64,000 nt of DNA from Engraulis encrasicolus (taxonomy: Eukaryota; Chordata; Actinopteri; Clupeiformes; Engraulidae), in contig NC_085865.1 of NCBI RefSeq assembly GCF_034702125.1, forward strand, positions 51,811,367 to 51,875,366. The letters are read 5' to 3'. Positions 55,006-64,000 of the stretch are shown in pieces. The notes under the pieces are model-generated. The model was not told the DNA's origin and did not search any database. It was given only the letters and a program-made list of their open reading frames with translations. How positions within the stretch are numbered: position 1 is the first letter of the stretch; every line of letters starts with the position of its first letter. The position numbers were made by a program, and so were the translations under genes.

Positions 55006-55232
55006 GCAGCCGTGGCGTAGTGGTTAGAGAGTTGGTCTTTCAATCTAGGGGTTGCAGATTCGAATCCCCCTGACCTCTCCCTAAAATCTCCATCAATGGC
55101 TGAAGTGCCCTTGAGCAAGGCACATAACCCCACATGCTCTAGGGACTGTAACCAGTACCCTGAAAAAGAAAAGTTGTAAGTCGCTTTGAATAAATGAAAG
55201 CGTTAGCTAAGTGCAATGTAATAATAATAATA
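55006..55232 (+). mobile_element. tRNA-headed SINE with L2-like tail
   Basis: Head gcagccgtggcgtagtggtt (A box) and gcagattcgaatccccctga (B box), core gtgcccttgagcaaggcaca, tail aagtcgctttgaataaatga and (AAT)n. Possible short target duplication ATACCA on each side. Sits inside the hAT-type element. Confidence 0.85.
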
Positions 55233-55401
55233 CCAATGTCATTTCTTTTATAATGGGTAGTCCTAATAATATATAGCATATCACGTGAGAGTGGTGCACT
55301 TTCAGGCCGAAAGTGTAGTCTGGCCACCTGGTCTCTCATGAAAAAAATTGGTGGTTCGGTGGTTGTTTTTTTCCTTTTTTTTGTTTTGTTTTGTTTTTTT
55401 T

Positions 55402-55419
55402 GGGGGGGGGGGGGGGGGG
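55402..55419 (+). repeat. G18 homopolymer
   Basis: 18 consecutive G after a T-rich stretch; its length may be unreliable. Confidence 0.85.
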
Positions 55420-55485
55420 TAGGAAGAAGGGGGGCCCATTGATACTTTTTTGTCCCGGGCCCAGCCAAACCTGTCAGCGGCCCTG

Positions 55486-55509
55486 CACACACACACACAC
55501 ACACACACT
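55486..55509 (+). repeat. (CA)n remainder, right of the nested hAT
   Basis: 12 units; continuation of the tract ending at 52265. Confidence 0.9.
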
Positions 55510-55985
55510 GCTCTGCGAGTCTCATACCAATCTTTCACGCAGCAAATTCCTGCCATGAATCAAGCTGTTCATGTTGCCACGTTGGATGGGGCTCTTTTAA
55601 CTTCTTTTCGCCACTTTCCTGTCTTCTCTTACTTCCACACCTTCATTTGCACTTACAGTCTTATATATTAGAAAGGTGGTGGAAGGAAAAGCTAGTTGGA
55701 TGATTTTTGTTTTCACAAGAAGCAGCTGATTTCTATTTATATATTATATATAATAGGCCTATACAGTATATAAATAAAAGGTAAAAATGTGCTCAGTACA
55801 AAACATCAGTTACAGGTTGCCAGTCATTTAAAATACAGACCCATGATCTCACTCTGCTTTCTCCCCATCCCACCTTGTCTCCCCTCCATCTGTTCCTCTA
55901 TGCTCTCTTCCATGACCCCTGATCTCCACCTGCTAAATCCTCTTCTCCTCCTTTTTCTCCTCTCTTTCCTCTCACATTTTGCCTC

Positions 55986-55991
55986 TCTCTG

Positions 55992-56023
<32 letters not shown>

Positions 56024-56101
56024 CCTCTCTATCATCTGGTCTACCACCATCTCTTCCCTAAATCAGCTGACCTCTCCCTCTCTATTTTAGTCAAATGCGC
56101 T

Positions 56102-56180
<79 letters not shown>

Positions 56181-56206
56181 ATCTCTCTCTCTCTGTCTCT
56201 CTCCTT
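55986..56206 (+). repeat. (CT)n-rich region
   Basis: gtctct units at 55989-56030 and a long interrupted CT tract at 56108-56206. Confidence 0.93.
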
Positions 56207-56639
56207 CTGGCCCTTCATCTCTGCACTAAATGAGCTTGAGGAAGGTGAGATCCGGTGTCCAGCAGTGAGTGTTGTGATTGATGAGGCCTGATCTGAGGGG
56301 AAGACGGGAGGGCTAGAGGGGTGGATAGGGTGGATGAGAGGTCACTGTGTGAAGCCAGAAGAGTCTGAGACCGAGGGCTCGATGAGAGGGAAAGAATGAG
56401 AGGGCACTGCGTGAGTTGAGGGGTTGAGGGGTTGTGGAGTCGGCAGTGGTCAAGGTAGAGCAAGGATGCCCCAGTGTGAGGCCAGAGGTATACAGGTAGA
56501 GGAGAGGGGTGGAGGAGGGCACAATGGTGGCATGAGCACAGCAGGGGGTGGGAGGCAGGGCAAGGGGCCTTAGCCATGCAGATAACAGCGGTAGTCTAGG
56601 AAGGAGGCTGTGGAGGAGGAGGGGGGGGAGTTGTAGTGT

Positions 56640-56992
56640 GATGGGAGGGGGCATAGGGAGTATGGTAGGGAGAGGTATGTGATGTGGGGAGAGCTAGAGG
56701 GAGGCGTTCGGATAGCAGCATTAGTCTGGGAGAGATGGAGAGAGGATGTGAAGGGAAGGTGTGGGCATGTGGGAGGGAGGGGTGCGTGATGTGCGGAGGG
56801 GTAGAGGGGGAGTAGGAGAGGGAGGGGTACGTGATGTGCGGAGGAGTAGAAGGGGAGGGAGGGGAGAGAGGGGTGCGTGATGTGCGAAGGGGTGCAGGGA
56901 GAGAAGGGAAGGGAGGGGTGTGTGATGTGTGGAGGGGTAGAGGGGTACTAGGGGAGGGAGGGGTATGTGATGTGAGGAGGGGTACAGGGAGG
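56640..56992 (+). repeat. G-rich minisatellite
   Basis: Around six imperfect units built on gggaggggtacgtgatgtgc and ggaggggtagaggg, with unit length near 50-60 bp. Purine-rich on the + strand, with many GGGG runs. The minus-strand frame over it is Pro/Ser/Thr/His low complexity. Confidence 0.8.
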
Positions 56993-57089
56993 CCTCCAGA
57001 TAACAGCAGCAGTGCATCCGGGCCGCCCCACCGTTTAATGAGCCAGACACTCAGGAGGAGACCAAAGCAGCAGGATACAGACCAATTTA

Positions 57090-57119
57090 CACACGCACAC
57101 ACACACACACACACACAGA

Positions 57120-57212
<93 letters not shown>
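57090..57212 (+). repeat. (CA)n with a (CT)n interruption
   Basis: CA to 57118, CT at 57121-57132, then CA. Confidence 0.98.
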
Positions 57213-57216
<4 letters not shown>

Positions 57217-57269
57217 GCATAAACACACTCATGTACTCACTCTACACGCACACACTTGTGCCATCTGCC

Positions 57270-57342
57270 GTGTGTGTGTGTGTGTGTGTGTGTGCGCGTG
57301 CGCGTGCGCGTGCGTGTGCGTGTGTGTGTACGTGTGTATGTG
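57270..57342 (+). repeat. (GT)n / (GC-GT) tract
   Basis: GT then gcgcgtgcgcgtgcgcgtgc, an alternating purine-pyrimidine stretch. Confidence 0.95.
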
Positions 57343-57432
57343 TGTCTTAAATGGATGATGCTGCTGGGCAAGGAGTGCAACAGGAGTTCAGGGCTGGAGA
57401 AGCCTTATTGCCTTACACCTGCAGCCATGCAT

Positions 57433-57561
<129 letters not shown>

Positions 57562-57605
57562 GCTCTGCCATCACTTTCACTTGCCCCCGTCTGTCTCCCC
57601 TGTGG

Positions 57606-57757
<152 letters not shown>

Positions 57758-57877
57758 CTCCCCATGTGTAGCCTGGGGCTACCTTATTTAGCCGTATGGT
57801 CGTGATGTATGGCTGCTCCCTCTCCTCTTCCCCACTGAGGGGAGAAATGGTGTGCCCTCAATACCAATAGCTGACCT

Positions 57878-58094
57878 GTGTGTGTGTGTGCGTGTGCGTG
57901 TGCGTGTGTGTGCTCTCAGGAACGTGTGTGTGTGTGTATGAGAGAGAGAGAAAGAGAGTTAGAGAGAGAGAGCGTGTGTGAGAACAAGAGAGTTGGAGAG
58001 AGAGAGTGAGAGGAAGAGAGCAAGAGCGAGCGAGAGAGAAAGAGAGCAAGAGAGTTAGAGAGCGAGTGAGTTAGACAGAGAGAGAGAGAGAGTA
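57878..58094 (+). repeat. GT then GA-rich region
   Basis: gtgtgtgcgtgtgcgtgtgc early, then degenerate (GA)n with gagcaagagagttagagag. Confidence 0.85.
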
Positions 58095-58199
58095 CTGTGT
58101 GTCAAAGCATGCATGGGTGTTTTTGTGTAAGTACCCAGCCTCAAAAAAATGCAGTGAGAATGAATGAGTGGTTGAGAGTGCATCTGGTAGAGAAATCTT

Positions 58200-58227
58200 T
58201 TTTGTTTGTTTGTTTGTTTGTTTGTTT
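58200..58227 (+). repeat. (TTTG)n
   Basis: Seven tttg units. Confidence 0.95.
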
Positions 58228-59029
58228 CAGGAGGCTGTAACCTCTCTGACCTTGGTTTTAGATTACAGCGTTTTTTTTTTTCACCTTGGTCTTAGATTAA
58301 AGGATTTTGGCTGAAAGTAATCACTGTAAAGTTAATTACCGCTATGGGTAAATCATTTCCTTCCTGCTTCATTATGGAGCCAGTCATCCATCTTGTCAAC
58401 ATATGGGCAGTACATGTCATCGCGGGGTTAATGATCAAACATGGCTGCCATTATGTTTACTTCCTCTCATGACAGTTTGAATGACATGAGGTAAATTACC
58501 TGCTAAAGTGAAGAGGCAAAATAAACAAACAAAAACATGAACTTTTTTGTTGTGTGCTAAGCTGTGATTGCGATCATGTTGGCAAGTCTGGTGTGAAGGA
58601 GAAGAGTGGGTCGACTTGAGGGAGAGGTTTTTTTTCTTCAGGGGCTGAAATTGGCATGGTGATATCGTCTTTGAAGGCCCCTTCAGATGACCGTCATTGC
58701 TGTGAAGCTCAACAAATAGAATAGACAGAAAGAAAAAGAAAAACAACAGCACACCAGATATTAAAGAAAAAAAGAAATAAAATCAATATTGAATCACATA
58801 TTAAGCATCATGACCTCTGAAGGTAGAAGCCAGACAGTGGGAGCACAGGTGAAGAATGCTGGGGAATATTGATTTTATTTCAGCCAAATACACTAGAGCT
58901 ACTGAATAAGTGATCACACGTATACCTGTGTACACATACAAACACACAAAGACACGCACCCACACACACTGCAATTGTGATGCAGAAAGAATGGTGAATA
59001 GTCGCGTGCACGCATGCACACAGACACAT

Positions 59030-60000
59030 TAGGGTGGCCATCAGTCCGTTTTTACGACCCGTTTACGACGTCCGTGTGTCCCTCTCTTTGTCTCTCCTCT
59101 CCTCTTCTCCTTGTGCTTATGGCCTCGAGATGCGAGGCAACGTCATTGACACAAACTAGACTGACAGTCGCTCGTGTTTCCGATATCTGCGGCCGCCATG
59201 TTACTCCAGATTTGACTCCAGACTTCGCACAGCAAATTAACTGTATTGCTGTACTGGCAAGCAACGCATAGTGCAAGCAAGTTTGTCCGCTAAATGCATT
59301 TACAACGAGGGCTCTCACAACTTTGCAACCAGGAAAGAAAGCGCCTTTCTGCACGGGCGCTCTCTGTCTGTATTTTGAACTCGTGTTGTTGCTATGGTTA
59401 TCCAAGCGTCTGTAGGAAAAAAAATGCTGACAGAAGCGGCCGCCTCTCGTTTTAAAACACCGTTGATAAACACACTCCTGACCTTACTTTGAGTAAAGTA
59501 CATTAAATACTTTGTAGGCTATTATACACATGCATGCATGCATGACTTCCCAATTATAGCCTACATGTAAAAAAAATATTGATGAAATGAATACAGACTA
59601 GCCTACAACATCAGGATTGTCTATCAAAGCCTCTACCGTCCTCGATACAACGTTAAATTAGTGGTACTACTGATGATTCCTTTACCTTGGATACCGTGGC
59701 TGTTGATAAATCACAAAGACTTCTTTATCGGGGCGAGGAGGTAGGTGTAATGCCATGCGAAAATCCTTCCCAAAACATCTTGTTTTACAACTAAAACTGT
59801 TTTTGGCAGCTGAGTTAGTCGAGGTAAGATGGCAGCGCAGCTTCCTGATTTCCGCCTACTGTTTAGAATGACACAAAGGCGGGAGTGACACGAAGGCGGA
59901 GAGTCAGCGAGTTGAAGCCACGGGTACTGCGTGAGGATGGTAGGTTAGATAGTTAAGGGGCAGGGTTGTCCGGTCGAAGTCTGGACAGAAGGTCACCCTA
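59030..60000. mobile_element. 971-bp non-autonomous DNA transposon with 8-bp TSD
   Basis: Perfect target duplication AGACACAT at 59022-59029 and 60001-60008. Termini TAGGGTGGCCATC and, inverted, TAGGGTGACCTTC. 8 bp fits hAT. The interior is non-coding as far as I can read. Confidence 0.88.
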
Positions 60001-60183
60001 AGACACATGCACACACGTATGCACACACACACACACACACACAAAGGTTCCTGTCTGATGTGTCCCATCATTATTAAACAGCTGTCTCCATCCAGTGAGG
60101 AGCTGTGAAAGCTGCTGGCAAAGTCCTGTGGAGAGAGGCTCAGAACATTAACACTGACAACGTTACACGCAAGACACATGCAC

Positions 60184-60345
60184 ACATGCATACACACTTA
60201 CACAGACAAACATACACACAAGGCCGCACACACACACACACACACATAAACACATGCATACACTTACACAGACAAACATACACGCAAGGCCGTACACACA
60301 CACGTGAACACATGCATATACACTTACACAGACAAACATACACAA
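60184..60345 (+). repeat. ~60-bp minisatellite, 2.5-3 copies
   Basis: Units share acatgcatacacttacacag and acaaacatacac(g/a)caaggcc. Confidence 0.85.
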
Positions 60346-60608
60346 CCATCAGTGTCTATTATTATCCAGGCCAGTATGTGTGATGGTCTCTTACCACACG
60401 TACCTCAACATGAGAGATGAACACTACAGGCAATTGGCTTCAGCGGTGCTTGACAAACACACACACACACACACACGCAGGCACGCACACACGCATGCAC
60501 ACACCAACATACACACACACTGTCACTGTCGCATCACTGTGTACTTGTCCAGCAGTCTGATGAATAGCTCTACACATTTACATTCAGTCATAGTACTAAG
60601 AAGCACAT

Positions 60609-60985
60609 ACAGAGGTTGGACAAAATATCTGAGACACCTGTCATTTTAGTGTGGGAAGTTTCATGGCTCAAGTGGACCAGCCTGTTGGCCAAGCTTCATT
60701 AATTGCACATTGCACCAGTAAAGTGAAGTGTCAAGGTTCAATTAGCAGGGTAAGAGCACAGTTCTGCTCAAATTTTTGCAATGCACACAACATTATGGGT
60801 GACGTATCAGAGCTCAAAAATTAGAAATTCTTGGTGCGCGTATAACAGTTGCATCTTTGACCGAGACAGCAAGTCTTTGTGATTTATCAAGAGCCACAGT
60901 ATCCAAGGTAATGTCTGCATACCACCAAGAAGGATGAACCACATCCAAAAGGATTAACTGTGGATGCAAGAGGAATCTCCTGTAT
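60609..60985 (+). mobile_element. Tc1-like element, 5' fragment
   Basis: Starts tacagaggttggacaaaata-like (60607 onward), then non-coding sequence and an ATG at 60794. The + strand holds pieces of the DNA-binding part: PRQQVFVIYQEPQYPR is a shifted frame of the TASLCDVSRATVSRV type, and the nucleotide text tgtctgcataccaccaagaa is family-typical. Catalytic domain and right end are absent; frameshifts are present. Confidence 0.7.
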
Positions 60986-61269
60986 TTGAGTTGGTACATG
61001 CACTTAAACCATACACACACAAAAGTCGGCATATAATGATGTTTGTGACCAGGCTACCTATATAAATAACTTGCCTCCCACCCACACCCATCACACCCAT
61101 CACACACCTGCGTACACAAACACACACAGCCTGCTTTCTCCCACAGTCTGCATGTCACACATGGAGGGCTTTCTCCCCAGCTGTTGATAGTAGAGTCTGC
61201 ATTTGAAGGCACTTAGCAGCAGATTTTACTTCTCTTGCCTCTTACTTCTCTTGTTTACTTCTCTGTCTC

Positions 61270-61270
61270 A

Positions 61271-61305
<35 letters not shown>

Positions 61306-61310
61306 CGCAC

Positions 61311-61405
<95 letters not shown>
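61270..61405 (+). repeat. (CA)n with cgca variants
   Basis: Perfect from 61317. Confidence 0.98.
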
Positions 61406-61409
<4 letters not shown>

Positions 61410-61583
61410 GGTGTACATGTTTAGTAGACAGCTGGTGATTCTGCATAAAAATGACAGGCTCAAGTTTTTTTGTTGAAGACTACAGTAATACTGAATTCCC
61501 ACTCATCCGATGTCAGCTAAGTTCCTGGGTAGAGGGTTAAGATTACAACTACAGTTGTGGTACTGGATAGAAACAAATACAGA

Positions 61584-61591
<8 letters not shown>

Positions 61592-61674
<83 letters not shown>
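61592..61674 (+). repeat. (CA)n microsatellite
   Basis: About 41 units. Confidence 0.99.
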
Positions 61675-61677
<3 letters not shown>

Positions 61678-62259
61678 TGCATGCTAGTGTGCACACACAA
61701 TCTGCACACTGTCTACATCCTAAGAACGATAGTCTTGCTGCTTTGCTAGAGATAATTGTTTTCGTTTCATTGTCTCATTGCAACGATGATGGATGTTCTC
61801 ATTAAAGTGGTGCACGCATGATGCTTTGCCGCCCGACACTGTAATATATGTTTATATTAATGTTTGTTTACTTCTGAGGATGTTGTAGCATGTGATGGAT
61901 ATTTACCGCCATGATATAGAGTGCTCTCATTATGGGCCTGTTGTCTGCTCTGTCTCATCACTTGTTTTTTTCCTTCCTTTATCATCATTTTCTGTTTTTT
62001 ATTGCACATTTTCTCAAGCTCATTTCAATTATGTACCCTGTTCATTTTTCTTGATCAGCAGTTACTGTATCTCTGTCCTGAAGGCAAGAGGGGTGTCGTA
62101 AGTCCTGAACACAAAAATGACTTACAAAAAGGGCAAAACACTGCTGTGAGGAGTTATGTTTAAAGTTCCTGTGAGGGACTCAAACCAAAAAGGTGTGTAA
62201 ACTCTGCATCTTAAAAGGGTCATTGATCAGCCTTTATGTCTCTCCCATAGGCATGAGAA

Positions 62260-62260
<1 letters not shown>

Positions 62261-62300
<40 letters not shown>
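62261..62300 (+). repeat. (CA)n microsatellite
   Basis: 20 units. Confidence 0.98.
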
Positions 62301-62304
<4 letters not shown>

Positions 62305-62406
62305 TTTGAGGAGTTATGTGTTTAGTTCAGCAAAGGAGTCAACGATGCCAAGTGTGTAAGCTCCTCGTCTTAGCAGGGTCATTGATCAGCCATTATCTCT
62401 CTCCTG

Positions 62407-62932
62407 TACTGCCCTACAATCTAAGAACGCAGTAACTCTGAAAATGGCAAACTGAGAAAAAAGGCTTCAAAGTTTCCCATATGGCGCGACAACTGTGTTG
62501 TCGGTAAATTGGTGGTGACTCTTCCTGGTAATGCTTGTTTAGGATAGAAACATGTATGTGTCTTTTTGCCACAAAAAACAGAGTTACTGCGTTCTTGGCT
62601 GGTATTACTGCCACAAAATGGAGTTACTGCAGGAGTTACTGCGTTCTTGGCTAGTATTACTGTCTACTCCCAAACCAGTCCCATTGGAACGTGCAGCAGT
62701 AACTCGCCGACTTACTGCGTTTTTGTTTTGTACGACATAACCTTACAATACAACAAGCAGTAACTTTTTTTTGGTAATTTTTGCACTTTCAAAATGAGTT
62801 TTCTCCAAAACGGGACGGTGTTGGACCACCATTTTTTGACACAAGACAAATGAGGTAGTTTAAAACCCATTTCCGATATAAGAAAAATTTCGACCATTTT
62901 GAGTTACTGCGTTCTTGTTTTGCACGGCAGTG
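62407..62932. mobile_element. CACTA-like non-autonomous element with subterminal repeats
   Basis: The right end read inverted is CACTGCCGTGCAAAACAAGA followed by acgcagtaactc. The left end tactgccctacaatctaaga, followed by acgcagtaactc, is a diverged copy. The 12-14-bp motif gagttactgcgttcttg recurs at 62422 (minus), 62580, 62634, 62718 (partial) and 62901, with shorter pieces at 62621, 62697 and 62758. Clustered subterminal repeats and CACTG ends suit EnSpm/CACTA. No transposase. Confidence 0.65.
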
Positions 62933-62986
62933 TAGGCGTGAGGACTCAGGACTGCTGGTCTATAAAGAGCACTTACCTGTCAACCA

Positions 62987-63158
62987 GGGGTCCGTATCTC
63001 GAAAGCGTCTTTGCTAACGACGGTAGCAACGTCCTTCGTAAGAGCGACTCAACTCTCTCTCGACAGCGACGCTCACCACTGAATCCAAGGGAATGGTAAG
63101 ACGGTCTTAAGACGGTCTTAAGGCGGTTAGCAGCGACAAGAATCGAGAAACGGACCCC
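62987..63158. mobile_element. 172-bp inverted-repeat MITE
   Basis: GGGGTCCGTATCTCGA at the left and, inverted, GGGGTCCGTTTCTCGA at the right, with gctaac and gttagc inside. Small Harbinger-like size; target duplication ambiguous. Confidence 0.75.
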
Positions 63159-64000
63159 AGGTTGCCGTGGGAGACACCAAACGGGTGGGTTCCGAAGCCA
63201 AGCTGACAAGGTTGTGCTTATATGTTTTGAGACGGTTTTGTGTTGCTTTGGCAGACCTTTTTGTCCAGCCAGTCATCTAAAGCTGCACCTGCATGTGGTT
63301 ATGCTGTGCAACGAAGCTAATGGCCACTTGCTGCGCATGAATGGATGCGTTAAGCGTTGTGATAACCACTAATATCCAATACTGTTGGTGTCAATGTGGA
63401 GTGGGTCCTGTTTGTGTCTCACGTTGTGGCATCCTAAAGCCTCACATCGAGTGCAATTTCATAATTTAACAAAAGGAACAACACTTGACTACATCACAAA
63501 GTGATTCTTTGAAACCTGTTACGTTTCAAGCATGGTTTAGTGGAGTAGTCCATCCAGGCCTCTCCACCACTACCACATTCTCCACCACTGTCACCATTAG
63601 CAACTCTGCTGCTATCTCCAGTAGCAGTGACAGCCTGCTCAGGCTCTAGATCCCCCTTGTCTCAAGATGTCTGCCTCCTCTCCACCACTGCCACAGTATT
63701 TTATCACATCCTCCCTCCTCACTGCTTCCTGTTCCCAAGTCCACCATCTCCAGCAGCAGAATCTGTGGAAGCAGTGACAGCAGGCTCAGCTCTGAGGCAA
63801 GACACACCTTGTGTCTCAAGGCATCTGGGGAACATCCAGACAGGAAGCTGTGATTCTCTAAACTCTCCCGCATTTTACATCTCCTCCGCTGTGTCTCTAT
63901 AATCACAGAAAACATTCAATCTCCTGACAATGCACACAGAGGAGAATACAAGAAACCACAACAACCAGCAATTTGTCATCCATCCATTCCTGTTTATTGT
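63159..64000. other. No gene seen
   Basis: Unique-looking sequence with an imperfect direct repeat of ctccaccactgccaca-like and agcagtgacagc words at 63560-63790. No conserved coding signal. Confidence 0.4.

Larger units (their letters stand above)
52266..55485 (+). mobile_element. hAT-type element inserted in a CA repeat, itself invaded
   Basis: Left end CAGGCCCGCCGACAGG, right end CCTGTCAGCGGCCCTG; both sides carry tgtcccgggcc in inverted positions. The flanks are cacacaca on both sides, compatible with an 8-bp duplication but uninformative. Of 3220 bp, 53061-54666 is a Tc1-like element and 55006-55232 a SINE. A + strand frame at 52510-52725 (KKQSFKPGGQKMKDRRKIDE) vaguely resembles the N-terminal start of ZMYM-type hAT transposases; low confidence. 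The catalytic core is missing. Confidence 0.7.

Noticed and set aside
55006..55075. tRNA gene
   Set aside because: A and B boxes are present but the sequence continues into a SINE core and LINE-like tail, with no complete cloverleaf that I can fold.
56596..57228. 210-codon Pro/Ser/His-rich minus strand frame
   Set aside because: It is the G-rich minisatellite read on the other strand, joined to a CA tract.

Overview
This window looks like non-coding DNA from a ray-finned (probably teleost) fish. It has a very high density of CA/GT microsatellites: the dinucleotide tracts listed below add up to roughly 3.2 kb by hand count. It also carries Tc1-like and hAT-like DNA transposons, small elements with terminal inverted repeats, tRNA-headed SINEs with a fish-type tail, and a Rex1/L2-like LINE piece. 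I see no bacterial-type gene, no intact long gene, no tRNA or rRNA gene, no CRISPR array and no LTR retrovirus. The long open frames are microsatellite or low-complexity translations.

The only conserved host coding signal is in the first 13.2 kb on the + strand. Three exon-like segments at about 5496-5652, 11386-11492 and 13091-13164 match consecutive parts of a contactin-associated protein of the CNTNAP2 type: the end of a laminin-G domain, an EGF-like domain and the start of the fibrinogen-C-like domain. Splice sites and codon phases agree between the segments, but each is damaged. The first has a 5-bp insertion that looks like a Tc1-family excision footprint and makes a stop. The second has lost one of six EGF cysteines. 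The third runs into a (GT)n tract before its expected end. The simplest reading is a decayed, intron-containing cntnap2-like paralogue; an assembly error around the repeats is the main alternative.

Region by region: 1-2.5 kb holds a Tc1-derived element with a 268-bp inverted repeat. At 2.5-2.8 and 7.7-8.1 kb there are two copies of a pyrimidine-rich block ending in (CA)n. At 5.5-13.2 kb is the relic gene. 15.7-16.5 and 25.3-26.0 kb hold two copies of one hAT-type element. 17.8-18.9 kb holds a 1.1-kb inverted-repeat element. 19.2-21.5 kb holds an old dispersed repeat split by a TTAA-flanked palindrome and by a Harbinger-like element. 28.35-30.16 kb is a SINE split by a 1.58-kb foldback element, with both target-site duplications readable. 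33.2 kb has a 419-bp hAT-type element, 35.5-37.1 kb an AT-rich block with a recurring GC motif, 40.1 kb an element with perfect 59-bp terminal repeats, and 41.7-41.9 kb a GAGGA array. 50.1-55.5 kb contains a minisatellite with an inserted hAT-type element, a LINE piece, and a nest (CA repeat, then hAT, then Tc1 and SINE). 56.6-57.8 kb contains a G-rich minisatellite and long CA tracts. 59.0-60.0 kb holds an 8-bp-TSD element, 60.6 kb a Tc1 5' fragment, and 62.4-63.2 kb a CACTA-like and another small inverted-repeat element.

Nothing here suggests genes working together as a system. The interest lies in the footprinted gene relic and in the nested transposon history. Family names are from memory of such elements; no database search was run.
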